From the NCBI RefSeq assembly GCF_001905095.1, contig NZ_LWLS01000067.1, forward strand, positions 1 to 64,000: a stretch of DNA of 64,000 nucleotides. The letters run 5' to 3'. The stretch is from Micromonospora sp. CB01531 (lineage in GTDB: Bacteria; Actinomycetota; Actinomycetes; Mycobacteriales; Micromonosporaceae). The position numbers and the translations under genes were made by a program. Under the pieces are notes generated by a model. It was not told the DNA's origin and ran no database searches. It was given only the letters and a program-made list of their open reading frames with translations. Each line of letters starts with the position of its first letter. The first letter of the stretch is position 1. Of this stretch, positions 63,538 to 64,000 are shown one piece after another.

Positions 63538-64000
63538 TCAGGCGAGCGCCTTCAGGTAGTCGGGGTTGGCCTTCAGCCACTCCTCGACGGCCTTCTTCTC
63601 GTCACCCTTGTGGGTGTTGAACATCAGGTCCTCCAGGGACCCGAGCTGCTGGTTGTCCATGGTGAACTTCGCCAACATCTTCGTGACCTCGGGGAAGTCC
63701 TTGCCGAAGCCCTTGCGGCCGAAGGTGTTGATCTGCTCGGCCTGGCCCAGGGTGCCCTTCGGGTCGGCCAGGTCCTTCAGCTCGTATTTCGCGTAGGCCC
63801 AGTGGGGGTGCCAGAGGGTGACCACGATCGGCTTCTGGTCGGCGATCGCGGCGTCGAGCGCGGCCAGCATGGCCGGGGTGGAGGAGGTCTTCAGCTTCAT
63901 GGCGCCGGCCAGGCCGTAGCCGGGCAGCACCTTCTCCTGGGTGGCCTTGGTGAGGCCGGCGCCCGGCTCGATACCGATCAGCTGTCCGCCGAAGGTGCCG
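63538..64000 (-). CDS. glycine betaine/proline ABC transporter substrate-binding protein (5' end beyond window)
   Basis: The last 154 codons of an OpuAC/ProX-family osmoprotectant-binding protein. LIGIEPGAGLTKATQEKVLP, TLWHPHWAYAKYELKDLADP with tryptophans of the betaine cage, and MDNQQLGSLEDLMFN are typical. The N-terminal lipoprotein signal and first lobe lie outside. It imports osmoprotectants with a permease and ATPase probably encoded beyond 64000. Confidence 0.93.
   Translation of the reverse strand, partial: GTFGGQLIGIEPGAGLTKATQEKVLPGYGLAGAMKLKTSSTPAMLAALDAAIADQKPIVVTLWHPHWAYAKYELKDLADPKGTLGQAEQINTFGRKGFGKDFPEVTKMLAKFTMDNQQLGSLEDLMFNTHKGDEKKAVEEWLKANPDYLKALA

Overview
The window is GC-rich actinobacterial DNA with the strong third-position G/C bias, GTG/TTG starts and gene repertoire of Micromonosporaceae (Micromonospora or a close relative). 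Support includes an XRE/DUF397 (WhiJ-like) regulator pair, a roadblock protein with a conservon-type sensor kinase, an IdeR iron box and an Ebo-type operon with an SCO3242-like prenyltransferase. Genus assignment is inference; no rRNA is present.

Layout. 1-1254 is gene-poor. 1255-15608 holds mostly housekeeping genes: GH20 hexosaminidase, pyruvate phosphate dikinase, dGTPase, an iron-regulated siderophore-interacting protein, an ABC-2 exporter with its small XRE regulator, a frameshifted LtrA gene and dnaG. 15612-22724 (minus) is one tightly overlapping operon: fused TRAP permease, TAXI binding protein, a frameshifted conservon-like histidine kinase, a roadblock protein and a second TAXI protein. 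23056-28122 is an ABC-2 exporter whose ATPase is separated from its two permeases by a 2.5 kb accessory segment carrying a WhiJ-like XRE/DUF397 pair, small divergent genes and a 90-nt near-perfect inverted repeat. 28184-29245 is a YihY/BrkB membrane protein.

29552-34716 is a ROK repressor with a ribose/inositol-class sugar ABC importer, followed by a Gfo/Idh/MocA oxidoreductase. 36205-44515 is the most interesting block: inositol-3-phosphate synthase, UbiA-type prenyltransferase, TIM-barrel isomerase, EboA, TatD-type EboB, EboE, EboF-like phosphatase and a polyprenyl diphosphate synthase, nearly all coupled by stop/start overlaps. It looks like a dedicated route to a prenylated cyclitol-like metabolite, or to its movement across the membrane. 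44750-53332 adds a cytosolic sugar phosphate isomerase, a secreted M28 aminopeptidase, a second ROK regulator, a Tat-exported TIM-barrel protein and a 1,111-residue secreted ThuA/sorbosone-dehydrogenase/PKD protein. AAAAG-type operator motifs are shared between the first ROK promoter and this last gene's promoter.

53598-64000 contains a small YtxH-like protein, tRNA-Asn, an MMPL transporter overlapping an FAD oxidoreductase, a CAT-anticodon tRNA abutting an integrase remnant, an MBL hydrolase, a DUF2510 protein, a secreted metallophosphoesterase with duplicated modules, a small membrane protein and the 3' part of a glycine betaine binding protein. Two families of short interspersed repeats sit on stop/start junctions of coupled genes and duplicate the start-codon region. 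Several strong hairpin terminators separate the units.
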